64,000 nt of DNA, taken from positions 648,267-712,266 of the forward strand of contig NZ_ATVL01000006.1 in assembly GCF_000420705.1 (NCBI RefSeq), read 5' to 3'. The notes beneath the pieces were generated by a model. It saw only the letters and a program-made list of their open reading frames with translations, had not been told where the DNA came from and did not search any database. A program made the translations under genes and the position numbers. This stretch comes from Hymenobacter norwichensis DSM 15439. Lineage in GTDB: Bacteria; Bacteroidota; Bacteroidia; Cytophagales; Hymenobacteraceae. Positions 17,764 through 25,747 of the stretch are shown one piece after another (positions within the stretch are counted from its first letter, which is position 1; each line of letters begins with the position of its first letter).

Positions 17764-18523
17764 TCTGGCATTGCCCCCTGGTAAGCGCGTTTATTTTGCT
17801 TCCGATTTTCATCTTGGTGTTCCGGATGCTGCCAGTTCATTGGCGCGGGAGCGGCGCATTGTGCGCTGGCTGGATACCGTGGCGCAGGATGCCGCCGCCA
17901 TCTACCTGCTTGGCGACATTTTCGACTTTTGGTTTGAGTATAAGCACGCTATTCCGCGCGGCTTTATCCGGTTGCAAGGCAAGTTGGCTGAGTTGACCGA
18001 TGCTGGCCTCCCGGTGACGTTTTTCACCGGCAACCACGACATGTGGATGTTCGACTACTTCACGCAAGAGCTTGGTATCCCAATTTTGCGCCACCCGGTT
18101 AGCCAATTAATTGGCGGGCGCGAGTTTCACATCGGCCATGGCGACGGCCTCGGTCCGAAAGACTATACCTATAAAGTACTGAAGCGAGTATTTGCCTCGC
18201 CGGTGGCCCAATGGATGTTTGCGCGCATTCATCCCAACCTCGGTATTGGTATTGCCAACGGCTGGAGCCGCCGCAGCCGGGTGCAGAGCACCAAGGAAGA
18301 CGAAAAGTATTTCGGGGACGCAGAATGGTTGCTGGTGTACTGCCGGGAGCTGGAAAAACTCTTTCACCACGATTATTACGTGTTCGGCCACCGTCACCTG
18401 CCCCTCGACGTACCGGTAGCGCCCGGCAGCCGTTATCTGAACCTAGGCGAATGGGTCAATTATTGCTCCTATGGCGTGTATGATGGTACAGACTTGGCGT
18501 TGCAGCATTTCGAGCAGAAGTAG
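17735..18523 (+). CDS. lpxH: UDP-2,3-diacylglucosamine diphosphatase
   Basis: Cuts UDP-2,3-diacylglucosamine to lipid X, a lipid A step at the inner membrane. The calcineurin-like dimetal site is complete: DFHLG (24-28), GDIFDFW (60-66), GNHD (99-102), HGDG (135-138) and GHRH (218-221). The frame is open further up to 17675, but the ATG at 17735 was chosen because the fold begins right after it and it gives a 29-base overlap with the LUD gene, typical of coupled translation. Length 262 fits the family in Bacteroidota. Confidence 0.9.
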   Translation: MTKPPPRLPDLALPPGKRVYFASDFHLGVPDAASSLARERRIVRWLDTVAQDAAAIYLLGDIFDFWFEYKHAIPRGFIRLQGKLAELTDAGLPVTFFTGNHDMWMFDYFTQELGIPILRHPVSQLIGGREFHIGHGDGLGPKDYTYKVLKRVFASPVAQWMFARIHPNLGIGIANGWSRRSRVQSTKEDEKYFGDAEWLLVYCRELEKLFHHDYYVFGHRHLPLDVPVAPGSRYLNLGEWVNYCSYGVYDGTDLALQHFEQK

Positions 18524-18530
18524 TAGCAAG

Positions 18531-19457
18531 ATGAGCTGGCCGAAACGCTTGGCAGTTCTCGCGCTGCTTCTTGCACAATATTCTGTTTTGACCACGGCCA
18601 TTGCCCAAACTAACGTGCCCACTCCGGCCTCGGTGGTGCCGCCCGGTCAGCAGCCGGCTCCCGCGCAAGCCGCTCCGGCCGTTACCAAGCCGAACGAGCC
18701 TACTACCACTGCCTCCACCTGGACGCTGGTGCGCACCATTGTTCTGCCTCGGCCGGGGGTGGCCTCGCTTGATAGGCGGGGCACGTTGTACGTAGCCGAT
18801 GCCCAAAACAACGTGCGCCAATACGGGGCCGATGGGCAGCTGCTGAATACCTACTCGCCGCCGCTGCCGGGCCATGTGGCACAAATTGAGGCTTGGAACA
18901 CCACCAAAATTCTGGTCTTCTATGACGACCGGCAGGAACTGCTGCTCCTCGACCGATTTGCGGCGCCCATCAGCCAATTCAACCTGCTCGACCTGCTGGA
19001 TGGTACCGCTCGCGCCACCACCCTAGCCCCCGACGACCGGCTGTGGCTGCTCAACGAATCGGACTTAACCCTGCGCCAATTCGACCCGGCACAGCCCCGC
19101 AACACCCGCAACACGCCGCTGGATTTGCTGATTGGCCGCTCCAAACCCGATTTTCGGTTTTTGCGGGAGTACCAGAACAACCTGTACTTGGTGGACCGAG
19201 TGAACGGAATTTACGTGTTCGATAACTTGGGTAACTACCGCAAGAAACTGCCCTTCGCTAACCTGAATACCGTCGGTTTCCGGGGCGACGAGCTATATTT
19301 TCTGGCTGATGGGGCCGTGCAGCTTTTCCACCTCTACAATCTCACCCAACGGGCACTACCGCTACCCATCCCGGCCGCGGAGGTACGGCAGGTTCTGCTG
19401 GGCGAAGGGTACGCCTACCTCTTCACGGCAGCCGGAGTGCAGGTGTATAAATTGTAA
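18531..19457 (+). CDS. secreted beta-propeller-like protein, function unknown
   Basis: 308 residues starting seven bases after lpxH, so the same transcript is likely. Residues 1-25 are a signal peptide (LAVLALLLAQYSVLTTAIAQ region), followed by a Pro/Ala/Thr-rich linker to about 55. The rest repeats short beta units with D-x-x-G-x-L-Y-V-A-D and LYLVDRVNGIYVFDNLGNY, as in six-bladed propellers. No catalytic motif was seen. An earlier in-frame start at 18471 inside lpxH is less likely, because the signal peptide would then be internal. Confidence 0.75.
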   Translation: MSWPKRLAVLALLLAQYSVLTTAIAQTNVPTPASVVPPGQQPAPAQAAPAVTKPNEPTTTASTWTLVRTIVLPRPGVASLDRRGTLYVADAQNNVRQYGADGQLLNTYSPPLPGHVAQIEAWNTTKILVFYDDRQELLLLDRFAAPISQFNLLDLLDGTARATTLAPDDRLWLLNESDLTLRQFDPAQPRNTRNTPLDLLIGRSKPDFRFLREYQNNLYLVDRVNGIYVFDNLGNYRKKLPFANLNTVGFRGDELYFLADGAVQLFHLYNLTQRALPLPIPAAEVRQVLLGEGYAYLFTAAGVQVYKL

Positions 19458-19458
19458 C

Positions 19459-19538
19459 ACGAAGTTGTGCTTCGTATACTGAGGCGCACCGTTAAGATAT
19501 ATGCCAGTTATCCAACGATACGCGAAGCACGGCTTCGC
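19459..19538. repeat. REP-like pair of small hairpins
   Basis: ACGAAG-TTGTG-CTTCGT (19459-19475) and GCGAAG-CACGG-CTTCGC (19522-19538), 46 bp apart. Spacing and arm sequence resemble the pair at 7568-7644, so both probably belong to one small repeat family. The remaining gap up to 19690 holds no gene. Confidence 0.5.
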
Positions 19539-19690
19539 CTTCTTACCTGCTTCTCTGCACTGAGCCTTAAGGCAATATAGAGGCCTGATTAGGGCAAGCT
19601 GAGCAATAACTCCGGTGTAACCTCGGCCGTTAGCCTTGTACCGGCCGCAACCGGGCTGCTCCGTTTTCACCTCCAAAACCTTACCTCACT

Positions 19691-20854
19691 ATGAAGGCAC
19701 TAGTGTACCACGGTATAAAAGACGTGCGCGTTGATACCGTAGATGATCCGACGATTGAAGACGCGCGCGACGCCATTATCCGCGTAACTAGTACTGCCAT
19801 TTGCGGCTCCGATTTGCACATCTACAACGGCAGCATTCCGCAGCCCCGACCGATGGTGCTCGGGCACGAGTTCATGGGCATTGTAGAGGAGGTAGGCAAA
19901 GGCGTAGGGGGGAAGCTTAAGGTCGGCGACCGGGTGGTGGTGCCGTTTCCAGTGGCCTGTGGTACTTGCTATTTCTGCAACCACGAACTGCCCGGCCACT
20001 GCGAAAATTCCAACCCCGAGCACTACGGCCCCGAAGGTGGCTTGCTGACGGAAAAAGGCGGCGCCCTATTTGGCTACACCGACCTATACGGCGGCTACAA
20101 CGGCGGCCAAGCCGAGTATGTGCGCGTGCCCTACGCCGACTTCGGACCGCGTGTCATTCCCGATTCGTTGACCGATGAGCAGGCACTGTTCTTGACCGAT
20201 ATTTTTCCAACCGGCTATTCCGGCATCGACTGGGCCGACGTGAAAGGCGGCGAAATCATTGCCATTTTCGGGTCGGGGCCGGTGGGGATTATGGCGGCGA
20301 AGTCGGCATGGCTACGCGGCGCGGCCCGCGTGATTATCGTGGACACCCAGCAGTACCGCCTCGACAAAGCCAAGGCCTCGGCTAACGTGGAAACCATCCT
20401 TTGGGAAAACGCCAAAGACGTAGTAGAGCAAATCCGCGCCATGAGCGGAGGGCGCGGGGCTGATGTGTGCGTGGAAGCAGTGGGCTTCGAGCCCGATCGG
20501 GACCTGCTTGACCGGGCCAAAGCCGTTATCAACCTAGAAAAAGGCTCGCCCAAAGTGCTGGAAGCCTGCATGAGTGCCGTGCGCCGCGGGGGTACCGTCA
20601 CGATTTTGGGCGTGTACGGCACGCCATTCGACAACTTCCCGCTAGGGCAGCTTTTCGATAAAGGCATCAAGCTGATTGGTGGCCAGGCCCCGGCTCACAA
20701 GCACATCGACAAGCTGTTGCAATACGTTATTGAAGGCAAAGTGGTGCTTGACGACATCATCTCACACCGTTTGCCGCTGGCCGAAGCCGCCCACGGCTAC
20801 GATATTTTCCGCAATAAGAAAGACAATTGCCTGAAAGTGGTATTGAAGCCATAA
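19691..20854 (+). CDS. zinc-dependent alcohol dehydrogenase (MDR family)
   Basis: NAD(P)-dependent medium-chain dehydrogenase of 387 residues. Catalytic zinc residues are Cys38 and GHE (58-60). The structural zinc cysteines 90, 93, 96 and 104 are all present. The nucleotide-binding loop is GSGPVGIMAA, near 195. The sequence is closer to glutathione-independent formaldehyde dehydrogenase-like or threonine dehydrogenase-like members than to classic ethanol dehydrogenase; the substrate cannot be read from the sequence. A terminator follows, so it is probably transcribed alone. Confidence 0.88.
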   Translation: MKALVYHGIKDVRVDTVDDPTIEDARDAIIRVTSTAICGSDLHIYNGSIPQPRPMVLGHEFMGIVEEVGKGVGGKLKVGDRVVVPFPVACGTCYFCNHELPGHCENSNPEHYGPEGGLLTEKGGALFGYTDLYGGYNGGQAEYVRVPYADFGPRVIPDSLTDEQALFLTDIFPTGYSGIDWADVKGGEIIAIFGSGPVGIMAAKSAWLRGAARVIIVDTQQYRLDKAKASANVETILWENAKDVVEQIRAMSGGRGADVCVEAVGFEPDRDLLDRAKAVINLEKGSPKVLEACMSAVRRGGTVTILGVYGTPFDNFPLGQLFDKGIKLIGGQAPAHKHIDKLLQYVIEGKVVLDDIISHRLPLAEAAHGYDIFRNKKDNCLKVVLKP

Positions 20855-20879
20855 GTTGGTTTTTGTAATTGCATTAAGC

Positions 20880-20914
20880 GCAAAAAGAGTCTGCCACCAG
20901 CAGGCTCTTTTTGC
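20880..20914 (+). terminator. rho-independent terminator of the alcohol dehydrogenase gene
   Basis: 15-bp stem with one G-U pair (GCAAAAAGAGTCTGC / GCAGGCTCTTTTTGC) and a 5-nt loop, 26 bases after the stop, with a T run on the plus strand. Beyond it, an imperfect 16-bp inverted repeat (20921-20937 with 20968-20983) encloses 30 bases; its role is unknown. Confidence 0.75.
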
Positions 20915-21125
20915 ATTTTAAAGCAGGCAGTGGAAAGGAGTATAGTTGGTTTAAGGTTGAGCTTTTACTTTCCACTACTGCTTTGTGTTGTTGCTGTATG
21001 TAGCTAGAAGGCTCGTAGCAGGCTTGCAGGCGGTAAAAGTGCTGCGTGATACGTTCAAGAAGTGGCAGCAGTAGTACGTGTATCAGCTGGTTTGAACTTC
21101 TGTTCGCGTGGGTAATGCTTTTTGT

Positions 21126-21133
21126 TAACTTTG
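21126..21133 (+). promoter_or_regulatory. -7 promoter box of the S8 peptidase gene
   Basis: TAACTTTG matches TAnnTTTG, 56 bases before the ATG at 21190. It supports that start over longer readings of the frame. Confidence 0.5.
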
Positions 21134-21189
21134 AAAGAAGGTGCACCGTAAGGTATTGCCTGGCGGTACGCGCCCATTTACTGCTCTTT

Positions 21190-23835
21190 ATGTTCCTCAA
21201 CACTATCCGGGGCTGGCTTCGGGTCTGTTTTCCGCTTAGTGTATTGGTCGTGGCTGGTGCCGGTCAGCTGGCGGCCCAATACAAACCAGTTCCTACAATC
21301 AGCAAACTGGCTCCCACAGTGCGGGCAACAGGTTCCGGCCAGCAAACTGCGCGCGTGAGCGTCACAAACCGGACTGCATTTGTGGAATGGATGCGCCAGA
21401 CGTTGCCGGGCGTGCGGGTACAGCCTGAACCTGGCCAACCAGAACTGGCGCTGGTTGTGGGAGCAACTAAAGCGCAACTAGAAGTGTTGCTGGCTTCGCC
21501 TTTAGTGCAATTTGTGGATGTGCCCAACCGGCCTGCCCACGAAGAGCGGCGCCTAGACCGGGCCAATCCAGTGGTGAACGGGGTGGCGGCGGTGCACCAG
21601 TACTACCCGGGCCTCACGGGGCAAGGCCTAACGGTTTCAGTGAAAGAAAACCTGCTTGACCCCACTGATATCGACTTCAAAGGCCGCTTGGTTGACGTAA
21701 CAGCTTCCTCGGCGCCGGTATCGGAACATGCGTCCGTTATGGCAACGCTTATTGCCGGAGGCGGCAACTCAGCTCGCAGCGGTAAAGGCGTTGCTTGGCA
21801 AGCCCGCATCACTCCCGCCGACTACGCCAACCTGCTGCCCGACAACCTAACCGACCTGAACCGGCGCGGTGTAAGCGTGCAGAACCACTCCTACGGTACC
21901 GGCATCGAAAACTACTACGGCCTTGAGTCCCGCGCCTACGATGCCCAGGCCCGGCAGAACCCCGCGCTGCTGCACGTATTTTCTTCGGGCAATTCGGGTA
22001 ACCTAGCTCCTGATACCGGACGGTACGAGGGCCTAAGCGCAGTGGCCAACCTGACTGGACAATTCAAGATGTCGAAGAACACGCTGAGCGTGGGCGCTAC
22101 CAATGCGCAGGGTGAAGTAGCGCCGCTCAGCTCCCGTGGTCCTGCCTATGATGGCCGCGTGAAACCTGAGCTGGTGGCTTTCGGTGACGATGGATCTTCC
22201 GACGCAGCCGCGTTGGTTTCGGGCATCAGCTTGCTGGCCCAGCAAGCCTACCGCGACCTGAACGGCGGCGCGTTGCCACCTAGTTCATTGGTGAAAGCCG
22301 CCCTGCTTAACAGCGCCGATGATACTGGCCGCCCCGAAGTGGATTTCGACTCGGGCTTCGGGCAGGTTGATGCACTGGGTACCGTGCGCACAGTGCTGAA
22401 CGGGCGCTACCGAACTGGTACAATAGGGCAGGGGCAAACGGAACGGTTTCAGCTAATTCCGCCACCAGGTGCTCGGAAACTCAAAGTCACGCTTACTTGG
22501 ACCGATCCTGAAGCCATAGCCAATGCCTCGCAGGCTTTAGTCAATGATTTGGATTTAGAAGTAGTAGCATTGAATTTTGGCCGTGACGTTCAGTACTTGC
22601 CTTGGACGCTAAGCTCCTATCCAAACCTGGATTCGTTGGCTTTACCCGCGCGTCGGCGTCCTGATCATCTTAATAATGTCGAGCAGGTAACACTAACGGG
22701 TGTAGTGCAGGACTATTACATGATAGTTATTCGCGGCTTCAACGTAACGGCAGGGCCGCAGACGTTTAGCGTGGCGTATGAGTTTGAGCGGGAGTTTGAC
22801 TGGCTGAATCCGCTAAAAACCCGCAGCTTGCAGGTAGGTGCTACCGAGCAGATTGCCTGGCAATGGGCCGGACCTGCCACCACTGCCCGCCTGGAGTATA
22901 AGCCCTTCGATGCCGCTGGCTGGCAGATTATCAACCCTAACCTTGACCTAAGCCAGCGCAACTACGCGTGGCAGGTGCCCAACATAGCCGCTCCGGTGCA
23001 GCTTCGCTTGGTTACGCCCGATACTACCTACGTATCCGATACCGTAGCAGTGGCGCGGGAACTGGCCTTGCAGGTAGGGTACGCCTGTCCCGAGGAAGGG
23101 CTGCTGTACTGGAACCGAGTGCCGGGTGCCACCGGCTACCAGATATATCGGCTGGGTGCCACTCACCTGCAACCGTTTCAGCTCACCACTGATACCACCT
23201 TGGTGCTTTCCAAAACGCAGCAGGATGTAAGCAGTTATTACGCCGTAGAGCCTGTGCTTGGGCCAGTGCGCGGCACGCGCAGCATCACTCTCGACTTAGC
23301 TAATACGGGCCTCAACTGCTATATCCGCTCATTTGTGCCGCGCCAACTGGTTGCTGATACAGTGAAGCTGCAATTAGAATTGGGCAGCCTGTTTCGGCTA
23401 CAGTCGGTGGAGTTGCAGCGCCGGGAATTAGGTGAATTCCGAACCATTCAAACCATCCGCGCGGGCATTGCACTCAGCACCAAATTTACGGACCTCGCAG
23501 CTGCGCCAGGCCTCAACGAGTACCAGGTGAAGTTACAAGATATCAGTGGGCGCGTTTTCTACAGCCAAGTGGAAAGTGCGTATTTGGTGCGCCGCAATGA
23601 GTTATTGGTATTCCCGGTGCCGGTGGCGGTGGGGGAACCATTACGGGTAGTTGGTGAGCCAGGCGAGTCGTTGCAACTGTATCTCTTCGACAGCTTGGGC
23701 CGGCTGGTGCGCAAAACCACCGTAACAGGAACCATCAACGAATTTGACACCAAAGGCCTACGTTCGGGTATGTACTTGCTGCGCGCCCGCACCAGTAACG
23801 GGGCCAGCATTACGCGCCGGGTAGTACTGCGCTAG
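21190..23835 (+). CDS. secreted S8 subtilisin-like protein with T9SS sorting domain
   Basis: 881 residues from the ATG at 21190, which begins a good signal peptide ending at LAAQ (about residue 32). The S8 domain covers about 130-440. The expected catalytic positions look unusual: the Asp motif reads VSVKEN instead of D-T/S-G, the His motif reads EHASVMATLIAGGG, and the Ser motif is GSSDAA. Middle beta domains of Ig or FN3 type follow, then a type A T9SS domain (FPVPVAVGE ... RSGMYLLRA ... RRVVLR). It is therefore probably exported to the cell surface. Whether it is an active protease is uncertain. The frame is open up to 21046, but those residues are not signal-like and the promoter box lies inside that part. 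Confidence 0.85.
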   Translation: MFLNTIRGWLRVCFPLSVLVVAGAGQLAAQYKPVPTISKLAPTVRATGSGQQTARVSVTNRTAFVEWMRQTLPGVRVQPEPGQPELALVVGATKAQLEVLLASPLVQFVDVPNRPAHEERRLDRANPVVNGVAAVHQYYPGLTGQGLTVSVKENLLDPTDIDFKGRLVDVTASSAPVSEHASVMATLIAGGGNSARSGKGVAWQARITPADYANLLPDNLTDLNRRGVSVQNHSYGTGIENYYGLESRAYDAQARQNPALLHVFSSGNSGNLAPDTGRYEGLSAVANLTGQFKMSKNTLSVGATNAQGEVAPLSSRGPAYDGRVKPELVAFGDDGSSDAAALVSGISLLAQQAYRDLNGGALPPSSLVKAALLNSADDTGRPEVDFDSGFGQVDALGTVRTVLNGRYRTGTIGQGQTERFQLIPPPGARKLKVTLTWTDPEAIANASQALVNDLDLEVVALNFGRDVQYLPWTLSSYPNLDSLALPARRRPDHLNNVEQVTLTGVVQDYYMIVIRGFNVTAGPQTFSVAYEFEREFDWLNPLKTRSLQVGATEQIAWQWAGPATTARLEYKPFDAAGWQIINPNLDLSQRNYAWQVPNIAAPVQLRLVTPDTTYVSDTVAVARELALQVGYACPEEGLLYWNRVPGATGYQIYRLGATHLQPFQLTTDTTLVLSKTQQDVSSYYAVEPVLGPVRGTRSITLDLANTGLNCYIRSFVPRQLVADTVKLQLELGSLFRLQSVELQRRELGEFRTIQTIRAGIALSTKFTDLAAAPGLNEYQVKLQDISGRVFYSQVESAYLVRRNELLVFPVPVAVGEPLRVVGEPGESLQLYLFDSLGRLVRKTTVTGTINEFDTKGLRSGMYLLRARTSNGASITRRVVLR

Positions 23836-23923
23836 CGGGCAGGGTATAGATAAATTGATATAGCATTGCCCTGTTTGCCGCAGCGAGGATGCGGTGCCTG
23901 CATCTGTAATGGCGCTAGCATAA

Positions 23924-23961
23924 AAAAGCCCCCTGACCGTATGCGTGGTCAGGGGGCTTTT
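23924..23961. terminator. bidirectional terminator between S8 and M57 genes
   Basis: Perfect 15-bp stem AAAAGCCCCCTGACC / GGTCAGGGGGCTTTT with an 8-nt loop, between two convergent genes. A/T runs on both sides suit either strand. Confidence 0.85.
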
Positions 23962-23983
23962 AACTTAAGCTACTGGCTATACC

Positions 23984-24793
23984 TTAGTATAGATAGTTGA
24001 GCGCCGTTCTATCATTGGAGTTGAAGGGACGGTTAGCACCCGAGCCAATGCAGGCCAGCATCCAAGAGTTAGGATCGTTGCCAGTGGGAGTGCCTGGGAT
24101 GTAAACGGCGCCTACCGTGCTAGCACCTTCGTTTACTGCCGAGCCACCGCAGCTATACTGCCGGCCCGCGTAGTCGGTGTGGCGGAAGCCGATGCAATGC
24201 CCTACTTCGTGCGCCAAAATGGTAGCAATGTACGTGGAGGCATTGGCCGTGCCGATGGCCCCCGAGTTGACTAACACTTGGTTGTAAGGGTTGCCACCGG
24301 AAGGGAAGCCTGCTGAGGCCAAGTAGCCGGCACCAGATGGCGCCGCCGACAGCACAATGTTGCCGCCCGAGGTAACACGCGAAAAACGCAGCCGCAGGTT
24401 TTCGGCATTGTAGCGCCGAATCAGCTCGTCGGTAGCCGTGATGTACGCGGATGGCAAGCTGGTGGAAACACGGATAGTAATGGTGCGGGTGCCGCTGCTG
24501 GTGTTTACCAGGTTGGTAGTACGGTACTGCTCTTCCTGGCCGACGCGCAACATCGAGTACTCCGGCTGGCTGGTGAGCATCTCATTAGTTAACAGAATAT
24601 CGCCTTCCACCAATACTCCTCCTTCTACCACAGTAGCTTCTGTAGTGCTAAAGCCTAGAGCACGAACTTGGGTGAGAGTTTCTTCTGATATTTCACTTTT
24701 TGCAACTACGTCTTCTTTCTTTTCGCAAGAAGAAATTGCGAAGGCAGTACCAACTACTAACGCAAGCGGAGTGAATAAACGGGTAATTTTCAT
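23984..24793 (-). CDS. M57-type zinc metalloprotease lipoprotein
   Basis: 269 residues. The start is a lipoprotein signal with lipobox cysteine at 23 (AISSC), followed by an acidic-basic linker. The zinc site HEVGHCIGFRHTD begins at 195: His195, His199 and His205 as ligands, Glu196 as the base. The HExxHxxGxxH-T-D form is that of metzincins and of the peptidase M57 group (dual-action HEIGH family) frequent in Bacteroidota. The substrate is unknown. It should sit on the outer side of a membrane. A long AT-rich gap lies upstream. Confidence 0.88.
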   Translation of the reverse strand: MKITRLFTPLALVVGTAFAISSCEKKEDVVAKSEISEETLTQVRALGFSTTEATVVEGGVLVEGDILLTNEMLTSQPEYSMLRVGQEEQYRTTNLVNTSSGTRTITIRVSTSLPSAYITATDELIRRYNAENLRLRFSRVTSGGNIVLSAAPSGAGYLASAGFPSGGNPYNQVLVNSGAIGTANASTYIATILAHEVGHCIGFRHTDYAGRQYSCGGSAVNEGASTVGAVYIPGTPTGNDPNSWMLACIGSGANRPFNSNDRTALNYLY

Positions 24794-25254
24794 GGTGAAG
24801 GTTGGTTTGGTTGTGGAAAGGAAGAACAGAATATGGTGAGGAAATAGATGAATTTTGCTGATATGTCAATGTATGGCCATAGTAATTAACATAATTATAC
24901 ACAAATGCTGTTTTTATTGAAATTATATGATTTGATTATAAAATATGGTTTTTAGATTAAGATGAAGGTGAAATGAAGAATAGATGCTGTGTTAGTATAA
25001 TATAATTCAGCGAATTGAAATCGGTAATATATGATTAGCCATATAATTAAATTGTTGTTCTTAATCGTCTAGCATCTTTGCTCTTATCATAGCTAGGTGC
25101 TGAAAATCAACAGTATCTGCTAAGCTGTGCTTGTCAAAATTCGATTAGTAGCTAATAGCTTTAAGCGTTATCTGTCTGTTCGATTTCTGTGTGAGTTTTT
25201 GTTTGCTTGCTACTTTCAGTGTGGCTGCCGTTTGGTAGTGCCAAGGCCTAGTCC
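24794..25254. other. AT-rich gap without a gene
   Basis: About 460 bp, much richer in A and T than the neighbours, with stops in all frames. A near-box CATCTTTG (25066-25073) points towards the plus strand but precedes nothing recognisable. It must contain the promoter of the M57 gene; none matching TAnnTTTG exactly was found. Confidence 0.5.
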
Positions 25255-25488
25255 ACTGATACCATTCCCGGTACAGTCATCAGGGTAGCTACTCCGGCGG
25301 ATATAGTGGCCACCAAAAGCTCCAACGCAACAGGTACTGCGGTCCGGTTCCGGTATCCGACCAGGGTGCCCACAACTGCGAATAAGACCCTAGAGGTAAA
25401 CTAAGCCGCTGATTCGGTGGTGCGGAAAGTGACTGCCATTGGTGAGGCTACTATGCTGGCTGGTGCGCCGTTAGGCTTTGAACACTAA
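25255..25488 (+). pseudogene. decayed fragment of a secreted beta-domain protein (HYR-like)
   Basis: One frame reads 49 residues starting TDTIPGTV and containing ATPADIVATKSSNATGTAV, a TAA at 25402, and then 27 more residues (ADSVVRKVTAIGEA ...) before the next stop. The first part resembles HYR-type adhesion domains of Bacteroidota surface proteins (TPADI-x-A-x2-S-x-A-T-G-x-A-V). There is no start codon and stops lie upstream, so it can only be a remnant. The resemblance is short, hence the low confidence. Confidence 0.3.
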
Positions 25489-25682
25489 GACGAAACTGCA
25501 CTTATAGGTGCGTTTCAATAGCCCATTCGGGGTAGGGGCGGGGCTCTGGGGAATGGTGTGCGTCGCCGATAGCCAAAGCCAGGTTATTCGGGTGGTACGG
25601 TAGGAAAACCGACTTTATTTCCTGACCTAGCCCCTGCTCCTGAAGGGCGAAACGGGTGTTCGGGCCCCGCTTCCGAATTCTG

Positions 25683-25690
25683 TATCTTTG
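25683..25690 (+). promoter_or_regulatory. -7 promoter box of the ricT-gldH operon
   Basis: TATCTTTG matches TAnnTTTG exactly, 57 bases before the GTG start at 25748. Confidence 0.55.
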
Positions 25691-25747
25691 TAAAAACCGG
25701 TTTTCCGCGGCGTCCGGCGCTGCTTCACTATATAAATATTCCCACCA

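Noticed and set aside
20874..21203. 109-codon minus-strand frame between the dehydrogenase and S8 genes
   Set aside because: Overlaps a terminator and the S8 promoter; no family resemblance.
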